From positions 57,972 to 121,971 of the forward strand of contig NZ_VCJR02000006.1 in assembly GCF_009712425.2 (NCBI RefSeq): a DNA stretch of 64,000 nt, written 5' to 3'. Below, one piece after another: positions 43,370 to 51,911 of this stretch; the stretch's first letter is position 1, and every line of letters starts with the position of its first letter. A model generated the notes under the pieces. That model saw only the letters and a list, made by a program, of their open reading frames with translations, was not told where the DNA came from and made no database searches. The translations under genes and the position numbers were made by a program. This DNA is from Aquisalinus luteolus. Its GTDB lineage: Bacteria; Pseudomonadota; Alphaproteobacteria; Caulobacterales; Parvularculaceae.

Positions 43370-45769
43370 TTATTCCGCAGCGCGTTCCTGGGAACCGCCC
43401 CTCGCGGCTTTTGCCGGGCTTGGTAGCTTGGTCAGCACATGGCCCTGGCGGCGCAGGAGTTCCGGCACCTTCACCGTTACCCCGGCGCGGCGCGGGATGG
43501 TGAAGGCGGCAACGGTGCCACGGCCCTTTTCGCTCGCCAAGACGAGAAGGCCGCTTTGCAGCTCCATCAGCGATTTCGACAGGGCAAGGCCGAGGCCCGA
43601 GCCATTGCGGCTCTTGGCCAGATGATCCTCGATCAGCTCGAACGGCTCGCCCAGTTTCTCCAGGCGATCCCGGGCGATGCCGATGCCGGTATCGGCGATC
43701 AGTACCGTGACGGAATCAAGATCGGCCTGTGCCGTGACCGTGACGGAGCCACCGGCCTCGGTGAATTTCACCGCATTGGACAGGAGGTTGACGAAGACCT
43801 GTTTCGTTGCGCGATTGTCCGCCCAGACGGAGGGCAGGGCGCTGATCGAGGAGGTCAGCAGGATGTCGCGCTCGCGCGTTTCCGGTTCGACGAAGCGCAG
43901 GCCCTCGCCAAGGATGCGTTCGAGGTCGACGGGCTGCGGATGCAGTTCCATCCGGCCGGCCTCGATCTTTGACATGTCAAGGATGTCGTCGATCAGCGCC
44001 AGCAGGTGACGGCCGGAACCCAGAATATCGTCGATATATTCCTTGTACTTCGCATGACCGATCGGGCCGTACAGCTCCGATTGCATGACCTCGGAAAAAC
44101 CGTTGATGGCATTCAGCGGGGTGCGCAGCTCGTGGCTCATATTGGCGAGGAATTCTGACTTGGACAGGTTCGCGTCCTCGGCCCGTTTCTTCTCGATCTG
44201 GTAATTCTGCATCGCCTCGCGCAGCTCGGAACGGGACTGTTCCAGCGTCTCGACCGTCATTTCCAGTTCACGTTCCTTGCGCTTCTGGGCACGGGCGCGG
44301 CGTTTCATGTCGGTGATATTGGTGACGACGCAGACCCAGCCGCCTTCCTGGGTGCGGCGGCGGGAGACATGGCCCCAGCGATTGCCGGGCAGGCGTACTT
44401 CCAGCGATTGTTCCCGGCCATCGGCCGGCGGGCCGAAATATTCGGTGATCGTTTCTGCATCTTCCTCTGCGAGATCGGAGACCAGGCCGATGGTCTGACC
44501 TGCAACGAGCCGCGTCGGCTGGATACGGAAGATGTTGCAGAACTTCCTGTTCCAGGTGACGAGGCGCCCCTGATCGTCCCACAGCAGGAACGCTTCCGGG
44601 ATACTCTCGATTGCGTCAGTCAGGCGGGCTTGCAGCTTGGCGGCGCGGCCATTGTCGACCGGGCTGTCGCCCAGCGGCACGATAATGCCATGGCACGGGT
44701 CGGACAACTCGTTCAGGCGCGTCATGACCCAGATCCAGCCGCGCGTGCCGGAGCGCATGCGGAACTGCATTGGCTGGGCACTGTCGGACTTGCCGGACCA
44801 CAGCGCGAGGACCGGGCGCACATCCTTCGGGTGGATCATGCCGGAGATTTCGCGCAGGACCAGCTTGCGGTCCTTCGAGCCGATGCCGAGATGCTGCATT
44901 AGTGCAGCTGGCAGCGTGATCAGGCCCGCCTTGGGATCGACCGACCATGTCCCGCCGCCAATAGTCTCAAAGGCGGAAAGACGCTCCTGCGCGTCGGCAA
45001 GGGCATTGCTGGCGCGGGTCATCGCCATCGACTGACGGCGCACGAGCAGGAACAGGCTGCCGGCGATCAGCAGGAACACGGCGAGGATCATGGAATAGGT
45101 GATCCATGGCGGGGTGCGGGCGAAAATGTCCCGTGCTGGCGACAGGACCACGATCGCCCGGCCATCGGCCATTGGCCGCCAGGTCACCATGGTTTCACCG
45201 ATGGTGCCATTGGCCACTTCGCCCTTGTCGAACAGCGAGACACCGGGCTGGGCCAGGTTGAAGCCTGCCATGTCATTCGGATGCAGGGCGTAATAATCGG
45301 TCGCACCAGCGCTGATATAGGAGGCGCGATCGGCCGCAAGCTCGTATACCGCCGTGCGCGGGCCGACGGAATTGTCCAGCATGGTGCGGCGGATGAGGCT
45401 GGTTTCGGCAGCGGGGTCCGATGCCCTCAGCGCCTCGACCTGATCGGCAGCGGCCACGGCGATGCGGTTCTGCACCAGTTCGGTCTCGATCCGGCGGTCA
45501 CCCGCCTCGCCAGCGGCGCGGAACATGATGAGCAGGGAGATTGCTGCCATCAGCACGGCACCAATGATGCCGACGGCTTTCAGGGACGGCATCTCGATGA
45601 CGAAGCGCTCGTCAGTTGCCTTCTCCGGTCCGGACTGGTGCCGGGAGATGGCCTCCAGGATCTCGTCATCACCGGACAACTCGCCAGCCCGCGACCGGGG
45701 ATGGTCCGCGCTGTCATCGCGCGGTATGCCCAGTGCCAGAGGCGATTTGGTGTTGTCGAGGTCAGCCAT
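43370..45769 (-). CDS. PleC-like PAS sensor histidine kinase
   Basis: A 799-residue membrane kinase. An N-terminal disordered part (about 60 residues) is followed by two helices (about 72-92 and 225-247) enclosing a periplasmic domain, two PAS-like regions, a coiled coil, HisKA with the phosphorylated His in MSHELRTPLNAINGFSEVM, and a HATPase domain with NLLSNAVKFT, DTGIGI and GSGLGLALS. The catalytic core and length resemble the Caulobacter cell-polarity kinase PleC, which acts on DivK and PleD. Orthology is inferred from architecture only. No regulator gene is adjacent. Confidence 0.88.
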   Translation of the reverse strand: MADLDNTKSPLALGIPRDDSADHPRSRAGELSGDDEILEAISRHQSGPEKATDERFVIEMPSLKAVGIIGAVLMAAISLLIMFRAAGEAGDRRIETELVQNRIAVAAADQVEALRASDPAAETSLIRRTMLDNSVGPRTAVYELAADRASYISAGATDYYALHPNDMAGFNLAQPGVSLFDKGEVANGTIGETMVTWRPMADGRAIVVLSPARDIFARTPPWITYSMILAVFLLIAGSLFLLVRRQSMAMTRASNALADAQERLSAFETIGGGTWSVDPKAGLITLPAALMQHLGIGSKDRKLVLREISGMIHPKDVRPVLALWSGKSDSAQPMQFRMRSGTRGWIWVMTRLNELSDPCHGIIVPLGDSPVDNGRAAKLQARLTDAIESIPEAFLLWDDQGRLVTWNRKFCNIFRIQPTRLVAGQTIGLVSDLAEEDAETITEYFGPPADGREQSLEVRLPGNRWGHVSRRRTQEGGWVCVVTNITDMKRRARAQKRKERELEMTVETLEQSRSELREAMQNYQIEKKRAEDANLSKSEFLANMSHELRTPLNAINGFSEVMQSELYGPIGHAKYKEYIDDILGSGRHLLALIDDILDMSKIEAGRMELHPQPVDLERILGEGLRFVEPETRERDILLTSSISALPSVWADNRATKQVFVNLLSNAVKFTEAGGSVTVTAQADLDSVTVLIADTGIGIARDRLEKLGEPFELIEDHLAKSRNGSGLGLALSKSLMELQSGLLVLASEKGRGTVAAFTIPRRAGVTVKVPELLRRQGHVLTKLPSPAKAARGGSQERAAE

Positions 45770-45928
45770 GAGTGCTCGGGTTCTCGTGGTCAGAAGATTC
45801 CGGATATTTACTCTTTGGAAACTATTCCGGTTCGACTCACCCTGTCACGCCCAAAAGGGTTAACAAACCCCTGATTTCACCGGTTATTTCTCCCCAATCC
45901 ACAATTGTGGAGGGTTTATCTGAAGCAC

Positions 45929-45960
45929 AAAAAAGCCGCTTCGCGAGATGCGGAGCGGCT
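45929..45960 (-). terminator. Rho-independent terminator of the beta-barrel gene
   Basis: An 11-base stem (45934-45944 with 45950-45960, one G-T mismatch) and a five-base loop. On the minus strand it is followed by a run of T (45929-45933). It lies about 55 bases past the stop of the outer-membrane protein. Confidence 0.8.
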
Positions 45961-46015
45961 TTTAAGGCTGCGGCGCCCGGGCAGGGGAACGCCACAGCAA
46001 TGATGTTGGATATTC

Positions 46016-46642
46016 CTAGAACTTGTATTCGTAGGAAATGGTGCCGGCATCGCCATTAGCGTCGTCATACTCGTAGCGGGTGTAATCGGCGCGGATGGAG
46101 CTCGATTCCGTCACGTCGAATGCAGCACCTGCACCGAAGGCCGGGCCGTTTTCGGAGCCACCGACCTGAACCTCGGAACCATCCGGCAGTTCGATCGTGG
46201 AATCGATCTCGGTGAAGCCATAACCGGCACGGGCGAAAACGTCGAAGCGGTCATTAACCGGGATCGTGTAACGACCGAAGATCGCGGCCTGGTAATCGAG
46301 GCCGACGTCGCCGGTGCCGATCAGGGCGTCGTCGATGTCGCCGTCATTGTTGGCGTCGAAGTCGAAATCATCTTCGTTGCCTTCATAGTCGAACTCGCCA
46401 TCATCGATGCCGAACGTGCCTTCACCCTCGATCGACCAGTTCGGTGTGAACTGATAGCCGATGCGGCCGGTCAGGGCGTTGGTGTTGTCACCGATGTCAT
46501 CCTCTGTTTCCACATCAAGGAAGGTGTAGCCGCCGCCGACATAGAAGCCGGTGTCTTCAGTGGCATAGTCCTGGGCCATGGCAGTCGTGGCACCGCCCAT
46601 AACAAGGGCACTTGCGGTCGCGATAAGGATTTTCTTACTCAT
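46016..46642 (-). CDS. Outer-membrane beta-barrel porin-like protein
   Basis: A 208-residue secreted protein with a signal peptide (ending TTAMAQ, cleavage near residue 23), alternating amphipathic strands (GFYVGGGYTFLDVET) and a C-terminal Phe (ISYEYKF) required for BAM insertion. It belongs to the OmpA-like/Opa porin-family eight-stranded barrels. A strongly acidic loop (DYEGNEDDFDFDANNDGDID) has a DxDxDG-like calcium-binding look. It is transcribed alone with its own terminator. Confidence 0.88.
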   Translation of the reverse strand: MSKKILIATASALVMGGATTAMAQDYATEDTGFYVGGGYTFLDVETEDDIGDNTNALTGRIGYQFTPNWSIEGEGTFGIDDGEFDYEGNEDDFDFDANNDGDIDDALIGTGDVGLDYQAAIFGRYTIPVNDRFDVFARAGYGFTEIDSTIELPDGSEVQVGGSENGPAFGAGAAFDVTESSSIRADYTRYEYDDANGDAGTISYEYKF

Positions 46643-46840
46643 GATGTCGTCCTTTCCGTTTCAGACATGTGCCAGAAACGACGTGAGGGGAGGATTGTTC
46701 CGGTAAGAATTTGGGTATTATTGTGGCATCTCTCAGGGTGTGTTGATCGTGCAACAGGCGGGGTGTACTGAGCTTAAATCGCAGTAAGAATGGAATGATC
46801 ACATTCCTGCCTGATTTCACAGCGTTTAGACTACGGGCAC

Positions 46841-46876
46841 AAAAAACCCATTCATCCACTGCAGGATGAATGGGTT
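46841..46876 (-). terminator. Rho-independent terminator of pepN
   Basis: A 13-base perfect stem (46845-46857 with 46864-46876), six-base loop, and a T-run on the minus strand (46841-46846). It begins 21 bases past the pepN stop. Confidence 0.85.
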
Positions 46877-46897
46877 GTGTACGTAGCTGTCCGTTTA

Positions 46898-49513
46898 TTA
46901 ATCCGACAGGCGTTCGGCCATTTCGAACGTGTTGTTTGACAGGCCGTCTTCCTGCGACAGGGCCTTCAGGCGGGAGCCGAGCATGTCGCGGCGTTTCGGC
47001 TCCAGCTTGCGCCAGCTCTCCGTCGCAGTAAGCAGGCGTGCGGCTACCTGCGGGTTGCGTTTGTCGAGTTCGCGGACCTTTTCGAAGAAGAAGTCGTAAC
47101 CTGCCCCGTCGGCGCGGTGGAATGCCTTGGGGTTTTCTATGGCGAAGGCACCGATCAGCGAGCGGACCTTGTTCGGATTGCCCATGTCGAAGGCCTCGTG
47201 CTTCGTCAGCGCGATGATCTTCTCCAGCGCATCCTCGCCACCGGCGAGCGCCTGCCAGACCAGCCATTTGTTGACGACCAGCGGATCGTGCTTCCACTTG
47301 TCATAGAAGCGCGACAGGGCGCCCTCGCGCTCCGGCCTGTCGGACTGGGCGAGCAGGGAGACAGCGCCCGCCTCGTCGGTCATGTTGGTTGCGTCAGCCG
47401 CCTGTTTCAGGGCGAGGTCGACGGTGGAATCCGACGGTTCGGCCATCAACAGGGCGAGGGCGGCGTTTTTCAGCGCGCGCTTGCCTGCCTGGTCGGCACC
47501 GGGATCGTACTCATCCGTGACCATATTTGCCTTGTAGAGATCGGATAGCGTGCCGCGCAGCGTTTCCAGCAGTCCGCGGCGGAACTTGCGGCGCGCCTCT
47601 GCGATGGCATCCGGATCGATCTGCGGGACGGCGCGGCCGATATCGGTCTCGGTCGGCACGCGCAGCACCTCGGCGCGGAAGGCCGGCTCCAGCGTGTCGT
47701 CCTTGATGATCGTCTCGATCGCCTTGGCATAGGAGATCAGCGCCTCGTGCGTGTTCTCCATCTCATGCTGACCGGCCATCGATTTAAGGAGGTCCATGGC
47801 GAAGGCGTGGGCGGTGGCCCAGCGGTTGAAACTGTCCGTGTCTTGAGCGATCAGGCGCAGGCGCTCCTCGGTGTCGAGGTCACGCTTGACGGTGACAGGG
47901 GCGGAGAAGCCGCGGAACAGGGAGGCGACCGGCTTGGACTGCAGGCCATCGAAAGTGAAGGTCTGGCTCTCTTCTTTCAGCTCCAGCACCTTCTCATCGA
48001 CCATCGGTCCGTCCGGCCCGATCAGGCCCATGCGCACGGGGATGTGGCGCGGTGCCTTCTCGTCCTGTCCGGGCGTCGGGTCGGTATGCTGGGTCAGGGT
48101 CAGCGCGTAAGTGCCGTTGTCCCATGCTTCCTGCGCTTCGATTTTCGGCGTGCCGGCATCGGAATACCACCGGCGGAACTGGGTCAGGTCGAGGCCGGAA
48201 GCCTCTTCCATAGCGCCGACGAAATCTTCCACCGTGGCGGCGGTGCCGTCATTCCTGTCGAAATAGAGATCCGTCGCCTTGCGGAAGTCCTCCGGGCCCA
48301 GCAGGGTCTTCATCATGCGGACGAGTTCTGCACCCTTGTCATAGACCGTGGCAGTGTAGAAATTGTCGATGGTGATATAGCTCTCGGGCCGGACCGGGTG
48401 GGCGAGGGGGCCTGCATCTTCCTGGAACTGGCGTTGCCACAAGCGGCGCACGTCGCGGATACGGGCAACGGCGCGCGAGCGCTGGTCGGCGGTGAATTCC
48501 TGGTCGCGAAAGACGGTGAAGCCTTCCTTCAGGCACAGCTGGAACCAGTCGCGGCAGGTGACGCGGTTGCCCGACCAGTTGTGGAAATATTCATGGGCGA
48601 CGATGGATTCGATCAGTTCGAAATCGCCGTCGGTCGCGGTTGTCTCGGAGGCCAGCACACAGGAGGAGTTGAAGATGTTCAGGCCCTTGTTCTCCATTGC
48701 GCCGAAATTGAAATGGTCGACGGCGACGATCATGAAGATGTCGAGATCGTATTCGCGGCCGAAGGTTTCCTCGTCCCATTTCATCGAGCGCTTCAGCGCG
48801 TCGAGGGCATAGTCAGTCTTGTCGAGATTGTGCGGCTGCACGAATATCTGCAGCGTCACCTCTCGGTCCGACATGGTGGTGAAACTATCCTGCTTGTGGG
48901 CGAGGTCGCCGCCGACGAGGGCGAAAAGATAGGCGGGCTTGGGGTGCGGGTCGGCCCATTCGGCGAAGTGGCGGCCATTGTCGAGGTCGCCCGTGTCACC
49001 CGGATTGCCGTTGGCGAGCAGCACCGGATAGGCGCTCTTGTCGGCCTCGATGCGCACATCATAGGTCGACAGCACGTCCGGCCGGTCCGGGAAAAAGGTG
49101 ATACGGCGAAAGCCCTCTGCCTCGCACTGGGTGCAGAACATGCCGTTGGAGATGTAGAGACCGGACAGCTTGGTGTTGGCATCCGGGTTGATGATGACTT
49201 CCGTCTCCAGCGTGAAGCTCGCGGGCACCTCTTTCACGGTAAGCAGGTTGTGCTCGTAGGACCAGGCATCCTCGCCCAGCGCCTCGCCATCGACGGCGAT
49301 GGAGACGAGATCGAGGTCCTCGCCGTTCAGCACCAGCGGCGCGTCATCGGCAACGCCCTCATTGCGCTTGACCGACAGGCGGGCCGTCACCCGCGTCTTC
49401 GTCTTGTCGAGGGCGAAAGTAAGGCTGACATGCTCGACCAGATAATCCGGTCTGGCATAGTCCTTCAGGAAAATCTTTTTCGGGGCCGATTGCGGCGCTG
49501 TGTCTGTTTTCAT
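46898..49513 (-). CDS. pepN: Aminopeptidase N, M1 family
   Basis: An 871-residue zinc aminopeptidase of the Escherichia coli PepN type. The exopeptidase motif GAMENKG is at 271-277 and the zinc site HEYFH at 307-311, with the downstream Glu in LKEGFTVFRDQEF. It removes N-terminal residues from peptides in the cytoplasm. The length matches the family. ATG 49513 is preferred to an in-frame GTG at 49549. It lies upstream of the beta-barrel gene but has its own terminator. Confidence 0.96.
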   Translation of the reverse strand: MKTDTAPQSAPKKIFLKDYARPDYLVEHVSLTFALDKTKTRVTARLSVKRNEGVADDAPLVLNGEDLDLVSIAVDGEALGEDAWSYEHNLLTVKEVPASFTLETEVIINPDANTKLSGLYISNGMFCTQCEAEGFRRITFFPDRPDVLSTYDVRIEADKSAYPVLLANGNPGDTGDLDNGRHFAEWADPHPKPAYLFALVGGDLAHKQDSFTTMSDREVTLQIFVQPHNLDKTDYALDALKRSMKWDEETFGREYDLDIFMIVAVDHFNFGAMENKGLNIFNSSCVLASETTATDGDFELIESIVAHEYFHNWSGNRVTCRDWFQLCLKEGFTVFRDQEFTADQRSRAVARIRDVRRLWQRQFQEDAGPLAHPVRPESYITIDNFYTATVYDKGAELVRMMKTLLGPEDFRKATDLYFDRNDGTAATVEDFVGAMEEASGLDLTQFRRWYSDAGTPKIEAQEAWDNGTYALTLTQHTDPTPGQDEKAPRHIPVRMGLIGPDGPMVDEKVLELKEESQTFTFDGLQSKPVASLFRGFSAPVTVKRDLDTEERLRLIAQDTDSFNRWATAHAFAMDLLKSMAGQHEMENTHEALISYAKAIETIIKDDTLEPAFRAEVLRVPTETDIGRAVPQIDPDAIAEARRKFRRGLLETLRGTLSDLYKANMVTDEYDPGADQAGKRALKNAALALLMAEPSDSTVDLALKQAADATNMTDEAGAVSLLAQSDRPEREGALSRFYDKWKHDPLVVNKWLVWQALAGGEDALEKIIALTKHEAFDMGNPNKVRSLIGAFAIENPKAFHRADGAGYDFFFEKVRELDKRNPQVAARLLTATESWRKLEPKRRDMLGSRLKALSQEDGLSNNTFEMAERLSD

Positions 49514-49649
49514 GGGACATGATGTAGGCCGCTGCCCGGCACCGTGCAACGGGGGCGCGGAAGAGAAAATCAGCCTGCGGGATGTGGCTGAAAGGCCCTG
49601 CTGACAGGCCCTGCTGACAGGTTTGGCGAAACCCGCCTATAACAAGGCG

Positions 49650-50282
49650 ATGCAGGAATTCGTCATACTATTCATGGCTGCATTCGCCATGCTGGGCTCG
49701 CCCGGGCCCGCGCCCATCGCGCTGGCGGCCAGCGGTGCAGCTTGGGGCTATCGCGCGACGCTGCCCTTTTATGCTGGCATCATGTCCGGGCTGTTCGGTG
49801 CGATGCTGTTGAGCGCGTTTGGGTTTTCCGCGCTGATCGCGGCGGTGCCAGCAGCGGCGATCGTGCTGCTGGCCCTCAGCCTGTGTTATGTCCTCTATAT
49901 CGCCTGGGGCATCGCCTCGGCGCCGCCGATCGAGCGCAGCCAGTTGCAGGCGGAAGGCAAGCGCCAGCCGGGACCGGTCGACGGGTTCATCATCAATATC
50001 GTCAACCCCAAGGTCTATGCCGCTTTTGCGACGCTCTATGCCTCCTTCGTGCCGGCACAGCTGGAGGGGTGGACTGGCATTGCCGCAGCCGGGTTGACCG
50101 GGTTCGGCATTGCGCTGGTCATGAACAATGTCTGGATGCTGGCGGGCGAGGGGCTCGCCAGGCTGTTTGCCAGTCCGCGCCAGAACCGCATCCTGCGGCT
50201 GGTGCTGGCCGGTCTGATGGTTCTTGCCGTGCTGCTCGCAGTCTACAAGCTGTGGACAACCGGCCTGTTTGGTAATGCGTAA
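49650..50282 (+). CDS. LysE/RhtB-family amino-acid exporter
   Basis: A 210-residue membrane protein with about six helices and the LysE signature near the N-terminus (LGSPGPAPIALAASGAAWG). It exports amino acids or related metabolites; the substrate cannot be set. Start ATG 49650 (MQEFVILFMAAF) places the first helix correctly, while an in-frame start at 49623 adds a polar leader. It lies 14 bases ahead of the DUF4760-like gene and may be co-transcribed. Confidence 0.92.
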   Translation: MQEFVILFMAAFAMLGSPGPAPIALAASGAAWGYRATLPFYAGIMSGLFGAMLLSAFGFSALIAAVPAAAIVLLALSLCYVLYIAWGIASAPPIERSQLQAEGKRQPGPVDGFIINIVNPKVYAAFATLYASFVPAQLEGWTGIAAAGLTGFGIALVMNNVWMLAGEGLARLFASPRQNRILRLVLAGLMVLAVLLAVYKLWTTGLFGNA

Positions 50283-50296
50283 AAGGGGGAGAGATC

Positions 50297-50896
50297 ATGC
50301 CATACGCACTCATGCAATCGGGATTGCCGGAGAAACTCAGCCAGGCCTGGGAGGCTTTCTGGTCTTTCGCCATGAGTTTCGATGGCTCCAGCTTCATCCT
50401 GCTGATCATCACGGCTGTTGGTCTCGGCATCGGTATCTGGCAGACATCGCAGAACATGCTGCGCACACAGAAAACCGAACAGGCGCAGCTGTATTTCGAG
50501 ATCGCGACCCGCTGGTCGGCGGTGCTGCAGAAACTCTATGTCGTCCGCGCCGCGCCGCCGCCATCGCTGCAGGAACTGGAGCAGTATTACGATAACTGTG
50601 CTGACTTCATGACGACGTCCCAGTGGAAGGACGAGTACCGCATGATCTGCAATTTCTTCGAGGATCTGGGGTTGCTGGTCTATAACAAGAATATCCCCAT
50701 CGATATCATCCGCGTTCTGGTAACCGTCTCCAATGACGACTATATACTGATGAAGCCGGTACTGGACTATTTGCGCAAATGCTATCGACACGACATTTAC
50801 AGCTTCTGGAACTATCTGTTGAAGGAAGCGGAAAAGACCAAGCCGATCCGACCCTTCAAAGGCGAGCTTTATGAGCCAGACCAGACGAAAAGCTGA
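50297..50896 (+). CDS. DUF4760-like single-pass membrane protein
   Basis: A 199-residue protein with one helix (about 33-51, SFILLIITAVGLGIGIWQT) and a cytoplasmic helical domain with MLRTQKTEQAQLYFEIATRW, resembling DUF4760. The function is unknown. Its 3' end overlaps the next gene by 26 bases in another frame, so the two are likely translated together. GGGGGAGAG precedes the ATG. Confidence 0.8.
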   Translation: MPYALMQSGLPEKLSQAWEAFWSFAMSFDGSSFILLIITAVGLGIGIWQTSQNMLRTQKTEQAQLYFEIATRWSAVLQKLYVVRAAPPPSLQELEQYYDNCADFMTTSQWKDEYRMICNFFEDLGLLVYNKNIPIDIIRVLVTVSNDDYILMKPVLDYLRKCYRHDIYSFWNYLLKEAEKTKPIRPFKGELYEPDQTKS

Positions 50897-51869
50897 TCCA
50901 GCGCCTGTCGGTCCCGCACAAGGGCCTGGCCGTCGCGAGCGCCTGCGCCTTTTTCGTGACGAGGCGCGGGGGCTGATCCTCGATGGTGCCAATCGCGGTA
51001 TCGGAAACATCCGTACACCGGCAAGTTTTTCGCTGCACCGGCTGGCCGAGGATCTCGCCGGTGGTGGCGGTGAACCCTGTATCGGTATCCTGACCGGCTT
51101 CCCGATCCTGCTGCCGGATGGCGCTGTCCAGTTCGAAAATGATGGTCCCATCGGCGCCGGCATGATGGCCGGTGCGTTTGCGGCGCTGGGCTGGAAAACG
51201 GTCATGCTGTCGGACCACAAGGCCGGAGGCATTGTCGAAAATGTCATCGAAGTCGCGGGTTCCAGCGCGGGCGGCGGTATCGACAAGATACTGCTCGACA
51301 GCAATTGCTCGCACGGGACACCTTATGGCCGGGAAATCCGGACGCAGTTGAAGAAGCTCGGCATCACCCATCTCATCGCCATCGAGCGGCCGGGCAAGGC
51401 GCGGGATGGCGAGTATTACAACATGCGCGCCCAGCAGATCAGCTCCCACATCATCGCAGCCGATGCCCTGTTCCGCGATTGCCCGTGGAAGACAGCGGGC
51501 TTTGCCGATGGCGGCAACGAGATCGGCATGGGCAAGGTCGGGATCGACCGTATCGCGCAATATGTCGACAAGGGCAGCACCATCGTCAGCCGCACCAAGG
51601 TCGATTACCTGACTCTGTGCGGCGTCAGCAACTGGGGCGGATACGGACTTGTTGCCGCCCTCGCGGTGGCGATGCCGGAGCGGCGCGACCTCCTGTTCCC
51701 TTACCTGTCCCCGCAAATGAACAGGAAGCTGTTTGCCGCCTGCAAGCGCGCCGGGGCAGTGGACGGCGTGACACGCCGCCAGACATCGACGGTCGACAAC
51801 ATTCCCTTCGCCGAACACGACGCGAAAATAGACGCCTTCCGGGCATTGGCAGACCGACTCATAAAGTAG
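50871..51869 (+). CDS. D-glutamate cyclase-like protein (DUF4392)
   Basis: A 332-residue protein matching the C-terminal glutamate cyclase domain family. ILTGFPILLPDGAVQFENDG, GGNEIGMGKV and CGVSNWGGYGLVAALAV are typical. The characterised vertebrate enzyme DGLUCY converts D-glutamate to 5-oxo-D-proline, so a role in D-glutamate turnover from peptidoglycan is plausible but not proven. The overlap with the upstream gene indicates coupling. No racemase is adjacent. Confidence 0.85.
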   Translation: MSQTRRKADPAPVGPAQGPGRRERLRLFRDEARGLILDGANRGIGNIRTPASFSLHRLAEDLAGGGGEPCIGILTGFPILLPDGAVQFENDGPIGAGMMAGAFAALGWKTVMLSDHKAGGIVENVIEVAGSSAGGGIDKILLDSNCSHGTPYGREIRTQLKKLGITHLIAIERPGKARDGEYYNMRAQQISSHIIAADALFRDCPWKTAGFADGGNEIGMGKVGIDRIAQYVDKGSTIVSRTKVDYLTLCGVSNWGGYGLVAALAVAMPERRDLLFPYLSPQMNRKLFAACKRAGAVDGVTRRQTSTVDNIPFAEHDAKIDAFRALADRLIK

Positions 51870-51911
51870 GCACCATACGTTGAGCCGGAGCCACCAGAAG
51901 ATGTTTTGCAG

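Noticed and set aside
47747..49522. 591-codon plus-strand frame
   Set aside because: Antisense to pepN, which carries GAMENKG and HEYFH; the frame has no family-like motif.
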